Source: Elephas maximus indicus
Lineage: Eukaryota; Chordata; Mammalia; Proboscidea; Elephantidae
NCBI RefSeq assembly: GCF_024166365.1
Contig: NC_064838.1
Span: 3,117,501-3,181,500, forward strand
Length of the DNA stretch: 64,000 nucleotides
Reading direction: 5' to 3'
The notes under the pieces were generated by a model that was not told where the DNA came from, searched no databases, and saw only the letters and a program-made list of their open reading frames with translations. How positions within the stretch are numbered: position 1 is the stretch's first letter; the number at the start of each line of letters is the position of its first letter. Shown piece after piece: positions 11,362-23,055 of this stretch. The position numbers and the translations under genes were made by a program.

Positions 11362-11684
11362 GCTGAGGGGGAAACAGGGTTTGTGAGGCCAAACATGAAC
11401 GCGCTCATGTGGTCCAATAGTCCACTACAGTTTTCTACCCATCCTTACGTAAGTCCCTGGCATGTAGCCACTATTGTCTGCTACCTCTATAAAACCTCTA
11501 CCCTCTCACTGCACGGTACGGGGATCTGCTTCAGTCCTGCAGCCACCCAGGACTTGACCTTGTATGTAAGTCTTCCTAATAAACTCCTTCTCCACCACAC
11601 TGGAGTTGCCCACCGCTTTCTTCTATCTCTCAGCACCCGCCTACTTTAGAAACAAATTTCGAGTTACTCGTCCATGCCTAGACA
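11362..11684 (+). mobile_element. 3' LTR of the decayed endogenous retrovirus
   Basis: Matches the 7062-7381 LTR by eye throughout, with TATAAAA near 11489 and CCTAATAAACTCC near 11575. It ends at TAGACA (11684). The polypurine stretch precedes it. The two LTRs have diverged noticeably, which implies an old insertion. Confidence 0.8.
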
Positions 11685-12946
11685 CATACTTTCTGTACAG
11701 CCCTGGATTCTGGAGTCTCTAACTGTAAATAGAATAGGAAAAAAAAAAAGCCACTATTTGGAAACAGGAGAAATCAAGCCTGAGCCAGTGAAAGGTGCAA
11801 ACTGCAGAATTTTGTAAAAGAAATTTAATATTATATAATCCAAATATATACAGCATGAACAATCTATGGTATTTATGCAAAAAAAGGCTAATCAAAATCA
11901 GAGTATCATACAGAAATGTAGTGTACACATCTCAGATGCCCCACATTGATCTGCTAAAAATACATGATCAAGACAGGACAGATTTACCTTGTTCTTACCC
12001 AGACGGGTTAGCAACAGAATTGAGGCAATCGATTAGATATAAAGCTTTGGGGAAGCTCAGTATTAAACTGTCATTTTGTCAATAAAATGTCATTTCATCA
12101 ATATAATGTCTGTGTGCCTGAATGTTTCTGCATAATTAATTCTGCTGATGCATTAAGGAATGTTATACACAATATTAATCAAAAAGTAGTGTCGATAGAA
12201 GGGTGGTAATATAAAAACCAAATATAAAAATTACCCAGATTTCTGAAGGCTCTATTACCACTGAGACACTTCTCATCTAGAAATATTTGTGAGGTTTTTT
12301 TTTATTATTTTATAAAACTGCAGTTTAAAAAATTAGGCAAAGAAAAGCAATTAGACTAATACAGGGAAACCTCTTGGGAAATTAATTTTTTACCAAACAC
12401 TTTTTAATAAATTCCATTTAGTGTTTATAAAGTACTTCAAAGATGGAAATAGCCATGTCGCACATGCCTACATTCGCACAGTTGTGCTGTCTGCGGAATT
12501 CTGTTACGGCGTTCACACTGAGCCACACTGACAGTGCTGTGTTTTCCCCTCGGGCTATTTCAAAATACAAAATGTTTTGTCATCTTCAAATAGACTCCAA
12601 GAGTGTTCTTCCATCACACAGCTGAAGCCAAGAGAGAACTGCTCGGTTCAGAAGGCCTTTCCACTGCCCTCAAGACTGTGCCCATGTGCCCTTCCGTGGG
12701 TCCAGACCTTCTGCTGCCCCAGCTCCTGCTGAGATGCAGACGTTTAAAAAGCTGGAGGGAAACAGTCGTCGGGTCATCCGCACGACAGGTCCCGTTTCCT
12801 TGACTCCTTCCTTGACTACGCTTCCCAGGCCCTGATGTGGCTCCCAGCACTTCCTCCACTTCCCTCTCACAGCGTCTGTGCCCACCTGGCTCCGTGCCTG
12901 CTCCTGCCTCTTACGTCACGCCCTGAACCTGTAGCCCAGGACTACA
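11685..12946. other. Single-copy AT-rich intergenic DNA
   Basis: No gene and no repeat family is recognised. The AT-rich block at about 11740-12440 has several TAAT and ATTA cores. GC content rises after 12600, but the short frames there (12603-12885) look like chance. Confidence 0.35.
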
Positions 12947-13338
12947 TGCTGTGGATTGAATTGTGTCCCTCAAAAAGTTCTGTTGTAGTCCCTGCACCTG
13001 TGAATATGACTGTGTTTGGAAACAGGGGTTTTCTTTTGTTATATTGACATGGTCATACTGGCGTCGGGTGGGTTGTAACCCAAATCCCTTCTGAGCGGTG
13101 TCTTATAAAAAGAGCAGAACAGACACAGAGGGAATACAGATACCGTGTGAGGGTACATCCTACAACGCTAACAAACGCTAACGAACACCCAGGGCTACTG
13201 ACAAGGCAGGACCTTCCCGAGAGTCGATGTCCTGACTCGGACTTCCAGCCTCCAGACCAGTGAGACAATAAATTCCTGTTCTTAAAAGCCCCCCAGCTGT
13301 GGTGGTGTTTGTTACAGCAGCCCTAGGAGACTAAGTGA
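12947..13338 (+). mobile_element. MaLR (MLT1-like) solo LTR
   Basis: Starts TGCTGTGGATTGAATTGTGT and runs through GAATATGACTGTGTTTGGAA and CAATAAATTCCTGTTCTTAA to a terminus near 13338. The hexamer actaca flanks both sides (12941-12946 and 13338-13343), supporting a target duplication of 5-6 bp. Confidence 0.8.
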
Positions 13339-13439
13339 CTACATACAGAAAATTGGAAGTCCTTCTTTAGAACACGCCTGGGTGAGGAAGTGAGAATTCC
13401 ATGCACTCAGAGCCGTCTTAATAGGATCCTTGCTTTGCT

Positions 13440-13760
13440 TTCAGTTTTGGTTTTGTTTTGTTTAAGTGAGCTTTTAGTTTTAGAACAGGTTTTGATTTAC
13501 AGAAATTACTGTAAAAGCAGTAGAGATCCCATATACCCCCTACACCCAGCTTCCACTAACATTAACATCTTACATTAGTGTGACACAATTGTTATAGTTA
13601 ATGAACCAATATTGTTACGTTATTATTAACTAAAGTCTATACTTTATTCAGATTTCCTAAGTTTTTACCTAATGTCTTTTTTCTGTTCCAGGATTCCTTC
13701 CAGGACACTGCATTACATTTAGTCTTCATTCTCCGTAGGTTCCTCTTGGCTGTGACACTT
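13440..13760 (-). repeat. Probable old L1 3'-end fragment
   Basis: The stretch GTTTTGATTTACAGAAATTA ... AGTTAATGAACCAATATTG resembles the reverse complement of old L1M 3' UTR sequence and is similar in kind to 63480-63905. Assignment is tentative. Confidence 0.4.
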
Positions 13761-14174
13761 TACAGGTATTGTTTTCATTAACTCTTTCACCACTGTGTGT
13801 CAAGGACTGACAGTGTCCCATTCTTTAATGATAGCTGGACTCTAGGTGTCTTCAACCTCAACCATGCCAGGTGGGACCCTTGTTTTTGAACTGAGTGTGT
13901 TAGACTGGGGAGTCAGCCCTGGCCAGGTCTTGAGTCTAGCCTAGCCAGGATTTAGAGCACATTAGAAGCCTTTCTCCTTGTCCACTGGGACGTGGATGTG
14001 GCCTTGCTGCCCCAAGTCTGGCAACCAGAACTCCAAGGTACCTGTGGCACCTTAGAGCTGTGGCCTCTCCTGCCACTCACGTTATTTTTACCCTATCTGT
14101 CTGTCTGAACTTCTACCTTGGGGTCTTGGTTGCAGGCCCATGTCCCAGCTTGGAATCAAGCCCAAAGGCCACTC
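13761..14174. other. Intergenic, no recognised feature
   Basis: Nothing gene-like or repeat-like is recognised in this interval. Confidence 0.35.
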
Positions 14175-14370
14175 ATTAGAGTGTAGTAAGAGAAAACATG
14201 GGTTTGAATTCCAGGTTTACCACTGGCAAACTCCATTCCATTGGAGAAGTCACTTTCCTCAGTGTGTACATCTGAAAAGTGGGGATAATAAAAATAACAC
14301 CAACTTCGTGTTTGTTGTGAGGATTTAATAAGATAATATATTATCAAGCACTTCAAGTCCTTCGATGCAT
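14175..14370 (+). repeat. MIR element
   Basis: GGGTTTGAATTCCAGGTTTA, the CTCAGTGTGTACATCTGAAA core and GTGAGGATTTAATAAGATAA give the MIR order in plus orientation. Confidence 0.7.
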
Positions 14371-14375
14371 TGTTG

Positions 14376-14510
14376 TTGTTAGTTGTTGTCAAGTCTGCAC
14401 CAACTCATAGTGATCCTATGTACAACATAATGAAATATTGAGGGTCCTGCACCATCTTCACAATCACTGATATGCTTGGGGCCATTGTTGCGGCTATTAT
14501 GTAGTGCCTT
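14376..14510 (-). mobile_element. RTE LINE 3'-end fragment
   Basis: GTTGTCAAGTCTGCACCAAC followed by TCATAGTGATCCTATGTACA matches the 3' terminal region of the RTE copy at 386 in the same orientation. Confidence 0.75.
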
Positions 14511-14599
14511 CCAGCCTAGGGGACTCATCCTCCAGCACTATATGGACAATATTCTGTTATGACCCATAGGATTTTCATTGGCTAATTTCAAAAGGCAGT

Positions 14600-14803
14600 G
14601 CCTGGGTGATACAAATGGTTAATGTGCTCAGTTGCTAATTGAAAGGTTGGAGGTTTGAGTCCACCCAGAGGTACCTCAGAAGAAAGGCCAGGTGATCTAC
14701 TTCCCAAAAATCAGCTATTGAAAATCCTAAGGAGCACAGCTCTACTCTGACACATTTAGGGTCACCATGAGTCAGAATCAACATAATGGCAACCAGTTTA
14801 ACT
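14600..14803 (+). mobile_element. AfroSINE, older subtype
   Basis: TGCCTGGGTGATACAAATGG head, GAGTCCACCCAGAGGTACCT middle, AGGCCAGGTGATCTACTTCC module and ATGAGTCAGAATCAACATAA tail. Confidence 0.85.
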
Positions 14804-15109
14804 TTCAGAAGTAGACCATCAGGCCTTTCTCCCTAGTCTGTCTCAGCCTGGAGGCTCCATTGAAACCTGCCAACCATGGGTGACCCTGCTGCCTTTTTAA
14901 ATACTGGTGGCGTAGCTCCCGGCATCGTGCAAGCCACCACAGTACAGCAAACTGATAGACAGGTGGTGCCCTTGACATATAGTAAATGGCTGATAACCGT
15001 TGGCTGTGATTTTGACTAGCGCTCAGATATCTGACCTAGATCTTGCCTCCCACCTTCCCCTGGCGGCTAGACCTCATTCCCAGCACGGGAGACAAAGGAG
15101 TGTACACGT

Positions 15110-15265
15110 TGACTTTGGAGTCAGGTATAAATGGGTTCTCATCATGCTCTGCCATGCACCAGTTGTCACACTGGACACGTTGCTCAGCACGTCCAAGCCA
15201 CTTCGCAGATGTGTTTAAGATCAAATGAGACATGTTGAATGCTTCACAGAGTGCTCTGCACAAAG
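15110..15265 (+). repeat. MIR-like fragment
   Basis: The sequence TTGACTTTGGAGTCAGGTAT ... GATCAAATGAGACATGTTGA follows a diverged MIR order. Confidence 0.45.
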
Positions 15266-15518
15266 CCAGGGATCACAAAATGACCTTTCACCGTTACCAC
15301 CTTCCCCTTGCTGCCAGCTGATGTCCAGGAGCCCAGAATCACGTGACTGCCATCACTGAACTGCGCTTTGGAACCTCCGATAGGGAGGCAGGTCTAGAAC
15401 AAGCCACACTGACCGCGCTCCACTGGGCTGTGATTTAAACTTCCGGCTGCTGCTCTCAGGAGACCATTTAAGGAAAAGCTACTCCAAAAAAAATTTTTTT
15501 TTTTTTACTCCTTGTAGT

Positions 15519-15672
15519 AGGAAACCCTGGCGGCATAGTGGTTAAGAGTTTGGTTGCTAACCAAAAGGTGGGCAGTTTGAATCCACCAGATGCTCCTTGG
15601 AAACTCTATGGGGCAGTGTTCTCTGACTCACAGGGTCACTATGAGTCAGAATCAACAATGGGTTTGGTTTTT
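15519..15672 (+). mobile_element. AfroSINE
   Basis: AGGAAACCCTGGCGGCATAG head with box A-like AGTGGTTAAGAG and box B-like GTTTGAATCCACC; the tail is ATGAGTCAGAATCAACAATG followed by a T-rich run. Confidence 0.9.
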
Positions 15673-15675
15673 TAT

Positions 15676-15868
15676 TTTGGGGATGCAAATGGTTTAGCGT
15701 TCAGGCTGCTAACCAAAAGGTTAGGGCTCAAACCCACCCAGAGGCATCTCAGAAAAAAGCCTTGGCAATCTACTTCCAAAACGTCACATCTATCGAAAAC
15801 CCTATGGAGCACTTTCTACTCTATGCTAGATATGAGTAGAAATAGACTCTATGGCAACCGGTTTGTGG
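15676..15868 (+). mobile_element. AfroSINE, older subtype
   Basis: GGATGCAAATGGTTTAGCGT head, CAAACCCACCCAGAGGCATC and TTGGCAATCTACTTCCAAAA modules, and a diverged ATGAGTAGAAATAGACTCTA tail. It directly follows the 15519 copy in the same orientation. Confidence 0.85.
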
Positions 15869-16139
15869 GTGTTTTTGGTAGTAGAAACATACGCAGGACC
15901 CTGTCTTCTGGCCCCCTCTCTGACAGTAGACCCATCCCCTTAGCTGCAGCAGTGACCAAAGCTTTACCCTGGGGTGGTGTAAGTGTTGAACACGTGACCA
16001 AAATCAGACCAATCAGGAACCTTTCCTGGAATTATCACCCTCTTTTTTTTCTGGAGAAAGCCCCTCTTTCCTCTCTGGTTGTGCGGCTTCACCACAGAGA
16101 GGCCTAAGAGGACAAAGCAGGGGTGGAAGCTGGGGAGAG

Positions 16140-16536
16140 AGTACTCCTATAACAGGAATACCACAAGTGGGTGGCTTTAACAAACAGAAATTTATTTTCT
16201 CACAGTTTAGAGGCTGGAAGTCTGAATTCAGGGTGCTTGCTCTGGTGGAAGGCTTTCTTTCTCTGTCGGTTCCGGAGGGAGCCCTTTGTCTCTTTGAGCC
16301 TCTGCTCCTGGGTGATCTTCACGTGGCTTGGCATCTCTCTTCCTCCATCTCTGCTTTGCTGGCTTGTTTAATCTCTTTTCTATCTCAAAAGAGATTGACT
16401 CAAAATACACCCTACACTAATCCTGTGTTATTAGCATAATAAAGACAACCCATTCCCAAATGGGATTATAACCACAGACATAGAAATTAGGATTTACAAG
16501 ACATAGTTTTGGGGGACATAATTCAGTCCATAACAG
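16140..16536 (-). mobile_element. MaLR-like LTR
   Basis: Read on the minus strand it starts TGTTATGGACTGAATTATGT at 16536 and ends near ATAAATTTCTGTTTGTTAAA and GTGGTATTCCTGTTATAG. It is the same subfamily as the interrupted copy at 62238-62869. Confidence 0.75.
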
Positions 16537-16854
16537 GGACCCACCATGGGCCAGCATGCAGAGGCAGGGTTTAGGGGGAACAAAGGCCTCAATCCAGAAG
16601 GAATTGGGGGACTAAGCAGAGAACCTCAGGAGGGGCTCATGGGAGACAAGATACCAACTCAGGTGGTCAAACACTGTGGGCCAGCTCCTGGATGGTCCTG
16701 GTGGGAAGAGTAGCTCCTGAGCCAGACTGACAACACTGACCTCTGAGCCACCAGTCTGGGTAGGGCACCTATCGTGCCCTGTCTAGTACTGGTTTCAGAG
16801 TATGGTGGGATTTATCTACATGTGAGAATTAACTAGTCTTGTAGATCAAATGAG
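16537..16854. other. Intergenic, no recognised feature
   Basis: Nothing gene-like or repeat-like is recognised. Confidence 0.35.
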
Positions 16855-17050
16855 ATCTCTGGGAGGCACAAACTATTTGTACGTGATTACTAGCCGAAAA
16901 GTTAGCAGTTTGAACCTGCCTAACAGCATCACTGAAGAAAGACCTGGCAATCTGCTTCCATAAATGTTACAGCCAAGAAAACCCTACGGAGCAGTCCCAC
17001 TCTGTGACACATGGAGTCACCATGAATTGGAATTGACTCAACGCAACGGG
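16855..17050 (+). mobile_element. AfroSINE, older subtype
   Basis: AGTTAGCAGTTTGAACCTGC, AGACCTGGCAATCTGCTTCC and the tail ATGAATTGGAATTGACTCAA are readable in order. The head is diverged. Confidence 0.8.
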
Positions 17051-17066
17051 TTTGGTTTTTGTTTTT

Positions 17067-17486
17067 TTATGGATTGAATCGTGTCCCCCAGAAAGATGTG
17101 TTGAAGTCCTAACCCGCTGTACCTGTGAATGTGATCTTGTTTGGAAATAGGGTCTTTGAAAATGTTATTAGTTAACATGAAGTCATACTGAAGTAGGGTA
17201 TGTCCTTACCCAATATGACTGGCATCTTTAAAAAAAAAAAAAAAAGGAGACACAGAAAGATACAGAGGGAAGACACCACATGAAGACAGAGACAGACATT
17301 GGAAAGATGCATCTCTAAGCCAAGGGAGGCCGAGGATTGCCAGGAACCACCAGAAGCTAGGGGAGGAACAAGGACAACACCTTCATCCAGACTTGTAGCC
17401 TCCAGAACTGTGAAACAATAAGTTTCTGTTGTTTTAAGTTGCCTAATTTGTGGTCCTTTATTATAGCAGCCTAGGAAACAAATATA
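17067..17486 (+). mobile_element. MaLR (MLT1-like) LTR
   Basis: ATGGATTGAATCGTGTCCCC start, GTTGAAGTCCTAACCCGCTG, ACTGTGAAACAATAAGTTTC and TTATAGCAGCCTAGGAAACA end. A poly(A) run sits inside it near 17230. Confidence 0.8.
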
Positions 17487-17849
17487 ATGCCTGAGCTGGG
17501 AATGGGTGGAAGGGGGTGACCAGCAGGACAGTTTTGAAGATCCCTTTCCTCCAGTATCTAGCATGCCCATAGCATGAGCCACTTACCTACCTGAAAGGCC
17601 CAGAGCAGGCCCAGAGGCTGAGTCACTATTACTCAGGATTACCTCCTGGGCATAATCACAGTGACCATTAAAGCTGGGGACCTCTGGAAACCAAAGCCAA
17701 GAAACGTGTAGCTCAACCTTCAGAGGACAGCATTCAGCCAGCTTCCCGGGGTGTCCTTCAGGGAACCTTGGTCTCCCATGTGCAGCCAGGCTCCACCAAG
17801 TTATTCTCACTTCACTCCCATGAGACGCTGGAGGGAATGAGCATGTTAG

Positions 17850-18015
17850 GCACTGACACAGTAGTTGACTACTAACCAAAAGGTTGGCAGTTTGAACCCA
17901 TCCATCAGCATAACATAAGAAAGGCCTGGCAATCTACTTCTGTAAAGGTTGAAAAAAGAAAAAAACTTTTTTTTTGAAAAAAGAAAACTCTGTGGTGCAG
18001 TTCTGACTCTGGTTT
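17850..18015 (+). mobile_element. AfroSINE, partial
   Basis: AGGTTGGCAGTTTGAACCCA and AGGCCTGGCAATCTACTTCT are present. The 3' part is disrupted by an A/T-rich stretch near 17950-17985. Confidence 0.75.
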
Positions 18016-18059
18016 TGAATCAATTTACCTGGATGGTTTTAGAAAGGCTACCTAATCTC

Positions 18060-18212
18060 TCTAAGGAGCCCTGATGGTGCAACGGTTAAGCACTGGGCTG
18101 CTAGCCAATAGGTTGGAGGTTCTGAGAGGGAAAGATCTGCTTCCATATAGATTATAGCCAAGAAAACCATATGGAGTTGCTATGAGTCGAAATAGACTCA
18201 ATGACACACAAC
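18060..18212 (+). mobile_element. AfroSINE
   Basis: GAGCCCTGATGGTGCAACGG head, CTAGCCAATAGGTTGGAGGT box region, and ATGAGTCGAAATAGACTCAA tail. The middle is shortened. Confidence 0.85.
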
Positions 18213-18365
18213 AACCTAATCTCTCTAAACCTCAGTTTCTTTATTTGTAAAATGGGGGTGACAATTGAATCTATCTCATAGAAACATGAGGATTAAATGA
18301 GCTAATGTATGCTAAATGCTTAGACCACAGTCTGGCACATAGTAAGCACACATAAGTTTTAGCTT
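18213..18365 (+). repeat. MIR element
   Basis: CCTCAGTTTCTTTATTTGTA, AAATGGGGGTGACAATTGAA and CTGGCACATAGTAAGCACAC give the MIR core and 3' part in plus orientation. Confidence 0.8.
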
Positions 18366-18479
18366 TGGGGTCTCAGTTTTAGTTTTTTGGCACACACACC
18401 CATACAAATTCTCACAACCACCATTGGTTACAATAAATTAATGTAAAACATAACCATTCCTGTAAGACACAGGAGTGAA

Positions 18480-18690
18480 CCAACACGTATGAATTACTTA
18501 CTATGTGCCAGGTGTTTCACATATGTTCTTTAATGTTTGTAACACCCTGGTTGGGGTTGGCATATATTATTATCCCCATTTTACAGGTAAGGAAACTGAA
18601 GCTAAGAAGGATACAGTGATTTACCCAAGGTCATTCAACTATGTGTACATGAGAAAGCCAGCCTTGAACCTGGAGCTGTCAAGTTCCAAC
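18480..18690 (-). repeat. MIR element, minus orientation
   Basis: ACTATGTGCCAGGTGTTTCA, ATCCCCATTTTACAGGTAAG and ACCCAAGGTCATTCAACTAT are the reverse-complement MIR landmarks in order. Confidence 0.75.
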
Positions 18691-18695
18691 GTCAC

Positions 18696-19185
18696 TGTTA
18701 TGGGTTGAATTGTGTCCCCCCAAAATTTATGTTGAAGTCCTAATCCCCATACCTTAGAAGCTGACCTTGTTTGGAAATAGAATGTTTGAAGACATTATGG
18801 TTAAGCTAATACGTATAGTAGGATGGGCCCGAATCCAATCTGAGTAGTGCAAGGGCAGCCTCTCTGCACCCACGGGCAGTGGGTGCAGAGGGGCCGCCCT
18901 TGCAGCCTGGCTCCCAGCAGAGTAGTGTCCTATAACAGAGTAAAAAAGACACAAGTAGACACAGAGGAAGGGTGGCCACGTGAAGACACAACTACAAACC
19001 AAGGAATGCCTGGGACTGCCAGAAGCTGAGAAAGACAGGGAAGGAGCCTCCCCCGGAGAATTCAGAAAGGACACGGTCCTGCTGACACACTGAATTCAAA
19101 CTACTGATGTCCAGAACTGTGAGGGAATACATTTCTGTTGTTTAAAGCCACAGACTTTATTATGGCAGCCCCAGAAACTGACACA
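18696..19185 (+). mobile_element. MaLR (MLT1-like) solo LTR with hairpin insert
   Basis: Starts TGTTATGGGTTGAATTGTGT and ends CTGACACA. Flanking pentamers gtcac (18691-18695) and gtcag (19186-19190) are a near-perfect 5-bp target duplication. The LTR homology is broken by extra DNA at about 18850-18927 that contains a strong inverted repeat. Confidence 0.85.
18849..18903. repeat. Strong hairpin insert inside the LTR
   Basis: Two 24-nt arms (18849-18872 and 18880-18903) surround a 7-nt loop. They pair with 22 Watson-Crick pairs, one G-T pair and one A-C mismatch. The octamer gagtagtg occurs at 18842-18849 and again at 18920-18927, flanking the extra DNA like a duplication. Confidence 0.85.
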
Positions 19186-21109
19186 GTCAGGATCTACCTA
19201 ATCAACCACACTGCCTTGCGTGTAGCAACATTTTGATGTATATAAAATGCAGATATATGCTTCCTGAGCTTGTTCTTATCTATAACTGATTTGTAAGACA
19301 CTGTTCTGAAATGACTGAACAAGCAAATTTAACAGAAAATTATATTTCTATTTTGCAATGGATCGTTAAAATTAAAAAACCATATTCTATGGAAAATAAT
19401 GTATATTCACAGCAGTAAAATAAGGCTATTGTTGTGAACCGTTTTATTTTGTTTTTTTCCTTTAATATTTTCAGAGACTACATTTAAATGTATTTTAATA
19501 TAAAGGTTAATGTTGCCTTAATAAGGGCAGATGGGAAGTGTAATTGTAGATTGCCCAACACAGTCTTTTAAAACCTCTTCAGCTGGCAAGACAGATATTA
19601 TTAGCTCTGTATATCATTAAAAGGCCCGTGTTTGAATCAAAGAGTTCTTATTAATTTAATTATTAAACCAAATTCGCAATCATTACAATCCGTTTCAAAA
19701 GAAAAATTGTATTATCAATATATTTCCCATCAAGTATTCCTAGGAGCTTACAATTATCTATAGATATATTCAAGCTCTGAATCAGATCCTACATGTAAAA
19801 TATTTTATCTTCTTCATCTGATATCCTTTGTTACTTAAAAATGTTTTATAATAGTTTGGGAAAACCAAGCTCTCTTTATCTTTTAAGGGGTAGGGCACCA
19901 GGTAAAAGGGAGGTTACTTTGACACATTTAAAGCGTGTGATAATTTCTGCACATATTTTGTGTCTGTGTGGAAGCCAAGCAAGCATCTCCCCCGTGAGGG
20001 TGGAAGTATGAAAGATTCACTAACTGAAGAATAAGTGCAGCTTGGTAAGCATTTAGAATGATGTGATGTGAACTTGGAAAAGGTCAGGGTGACAGTGATG
20101 GTGATGATGGGAATATTAATAAAATGTGTCCTAAATTGCTCTTTAACTCAATCAATAATTCCTAACCTAGAATTTCTAGGTCTCTAGGCATTTCAGAAGG
20201 TAGTAATGGGGAAAGGGGAGGCAGTGTCCTGAGGTAATTTCAGTATACTAAAAGCTGCATAGAAAACTTGCATTTACCCGCAACGAGGCTGTCATAACTA
20301 AAGTCTTCAGGATCTTTGGTTCAAACTGGAATTAGCTCAGCTCAGTAGAACATGTGTGTTATCTCACCCAAGTTGACTAGAAGTGCAATATATATATTTG
20401 ATTCATTTTTCATAAAGCAAATGCATTGTTTTAAATGCAGTTTAATGTACAAGACTGATAGGAGAAAAATGAAAGGTGTCCTTAGCCGTACGAAGATTAA
20501 GAAGCACCAGACTAAATAAATTCTATAAAAATAAATCAATTAAAATAGATTTACAAAAAACACCAAAATGAATAGCTTACAAATTCTTGTTACTAGATAT
20601 TTTGTTAAGGAACCAGAGAAAAAAATGTACAAATTGAAACAGATGAAATAAAACAGATATTACTAATTTCAATTACTAATTGAATGAGTAATTAGCAAAT
20701 TTTAATAATCCCTGTTCTAACAAATCACAACCATTTACAAAATCCTGGCATATACCTGATAGGCTCCTGTAGAATAAGCACTAACAGGTCCTGGTTGTTC
20801 AAGAACTACTACAATTTTACACTCCACCATTTTTTTCCTACCTTCCAGGACACTTCAAAGTCTTCTCCCTTCTCGGCCTCCTTAAAAAACAGGGAGGTAG
20901 CACTAAAGCTATATCGAAATTTGCCTGCGTTTAATGAAAGCCTGAAAAGTCTATCCTATTTCCACCAAAATCTCAAAAATGATGATGTGAGAGAATAGTG
21001 GCTTTAAGAATTTATTGTGCAATTTTTCCAATGAAGGGGGTAAGGTCATAAATACATAGCAGCTTCTCAAGGAATCCAGAGCAGACGCAAAGGAAATCAG
21101 GCCCTTTAT
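19186..21109. promoter_or_regulatory. Single-copy AT-rich region, candidate conserved noncoding DNA
   Basis: No repeat family or gene is recognised. The densest block of TAAT/ATTA cores is about 19480-19730 (for example TTATTAATTTAATTATTAAA). This fits a homeodomain-rich enhancer but is only a composition argument. Confidence 0.3.
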
Positions 21110-21295
21110 TAGAAACCGGTTGGTGATCCCATGTGTCAGAGTAGAACTGTGCTCCACAGGGTTTTCAGTGGCTGATTTTTCGGAGGTAGATTGCCAGGTT
21201 TTTCCTTGGAGGCACCTCTGGGTGAACTCAAACCTCCAGCCTTTCAGTTAGCAGCTGAGCACTTACTAGCACCACCCAGGGCACTCTGGTCCTAT
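21110..21295 (-). mobile_element. AfroSINE, older subtype, minus orientation
   Basis: CAGAGTAGAACTGTGCTCCA, CTCTGGGTGAACTCAAACCT and AGCACCACCCAGGGC are the reverse-complement landmarks of the longer subtype. The RTE-like tail end is missing. Confidence 0.85.
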
Positions 21296-22477
21296 CATTA
21301 GTTCCTTATGGTCTAGCCTGTCTCCTTGCAAGCTGCAGGACTAAGCTAGGAGGGCTTAGCCTTTAGCTCGTACGACTACAACTGGAAAACCCAAAGAGAA
21401 TGCATGTCCATAAAGAGTTACTGGATCGGTTAATGATCCAGGAGGGTTTCATGTAATTCTTCCATTTTGAATCTTAAAGGCTAAATAAAGACCACATATA
21501 CACTGCGTGTGTGTTTGAATAAGCATTCAGTCAAGTTGTGTTTTCAGGATAGCTTTTATTTTCTTTGGTTCTCTTGAGGACACCCGCCTCCAGGTTTTTA
21601 AGGTTCGGTGGCTTTAGGTGAAATGCAAGGTCACGCTAAGTTGATTCACTGCATTATTAGCTGTTTATACAGTACTGAAGCGGCACATGACGTAGTGAAA
21701 AATGACTTTCCGATCCAAGGGAATAAATCAGGGCTAGCAAGTGATTCCACTTAATACTTAACTTTAGCAAGTAAAATATTACACCTGTTATTATTCAGGG
21801 CAAACACAGCCCCTTCCATTTGTTTATTGAGGAAACAATTTATTTGAGGACATTTAATTGCAATAGTGAAACCTGACTTGGGGGTTAATCCCAGTTTATA
21901 GATGCAATTAAAAGCAGTGTGTGCTGTGTCTCATATTTATTATCTAGACGCAGAATGTTGACACAGCCTGAGTGTTGAGACGGGTGTGCTTGAGTGTATC
22001 TGTGCTGAGAGGTGTAAGATGGGGATGGCAGTCATGTGTATGTGAACACAACTATTTGTGCTCTGTGTAAGCGTTTGCATAATCTAATTGAGGAAGGGCT
22101 TCTAATTTGATTTTACTTGGAGCAATATGGGTTCAAATTGTTATATAGATCCAGCACTGTTTGGTTTCTCGTCAATGATTCATGGTATTTTAATGCCCAA
22201 CAGGCAAATACTAAAGTTCCTCATCACATATTTGGCAGCATTCCACAATTGACTTGGCCAGAATTCCACCCCCTCTCCTTCCCCAACTGCTGGGTCCCTA
22301 TTCTCCTCTATCTCTGATTTTACTAGCTCTTGCCTAAGCCTGTTCCTGGGAGGGGAACAGAAAGACCGAGCTCAGTCCACCTGACATCTTAGTGGGGCTC
22401 ATCGTAAGAAGTGACCACGGAAGGCAATTTGAAAGACATTTAAAAATCTCTCTCACTCTTTTTTAAATTTGTTAAGA
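21296..22477. promoter_or_regulatory. Single-copy region with candidate conserved block
   Basis: No gene is seen. The block at about 21600-22110 has a regular mix of TAAT-type and CAGCTG-free AT-rich motifs (GGACATTTAATTGCAATAGT, GATGCAATTAAAAGCAGTGT) and no recognisable repeat, so it is a candidate for constraint. Confidence 0.3.
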
Positions 22478-23055
22478 TTTTTTTTTAATTTTTATTGTGC
22501 TTTAAGTGAAAGTTTACAAATCAAGTCAGTCTCTCCCACAAAAACTTATATACACCTTGCTACGTACTGTCAATTGCTCTCCCCCTGATGAGACAGCCCG
22601 CTCCCTCCCTCCACTCTTTTTGTGTCCATTTCACCAGCTTCTAACCCCCTCTACCTCCTCATCTCCGCTCCAGGGAGGAGATGCCAACACAGTCCTCAAG
22701 TGTCCACCTGATCCAAGAAGCTCACTCTTCACCAGCATTCCTCTCCTATCCCATTGTCCAGTCCAATCCATGTCTGAAGAGTTATCTTTGGGAATGGTTC
22801 CTGTCCTGGGCCAACAGAAGGTCTGGGGACAATGACCTCCGGGGTCCTTCTAGTCTCAGTCAGACCATTAAGTCTGATCTTTTTACGAGAATTTGGGGTC
22901 TGCATCCCACTGCTCTCCTGCTCCCTCAGGGGTTCTCTGTTGTGTTCCCTCTCAGGGCAGGCATTGGTTGTAGCTGGGCACCATCTAGTTCTTCCAATTT
23001 CAGGCTGATGTAGTCTCTGGTTTATGTGGCCCTTTCTGTCTCTTGGGCTCATATG
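22478..23055 (-). mobile_element. L1 3'-end fragment
   Basis: In reverse complement this matches the 3' UTR of the L1 at 25369-28487: the poly(T) side at 22478 is followed by AGTGAAAGTTTACAAATCAA. The other end reads TTTATGTGGCCCTTTCTGTC, the reverse complement of GACAGAAAGGGCCACAT at about 27930. Confidence 0.85.
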
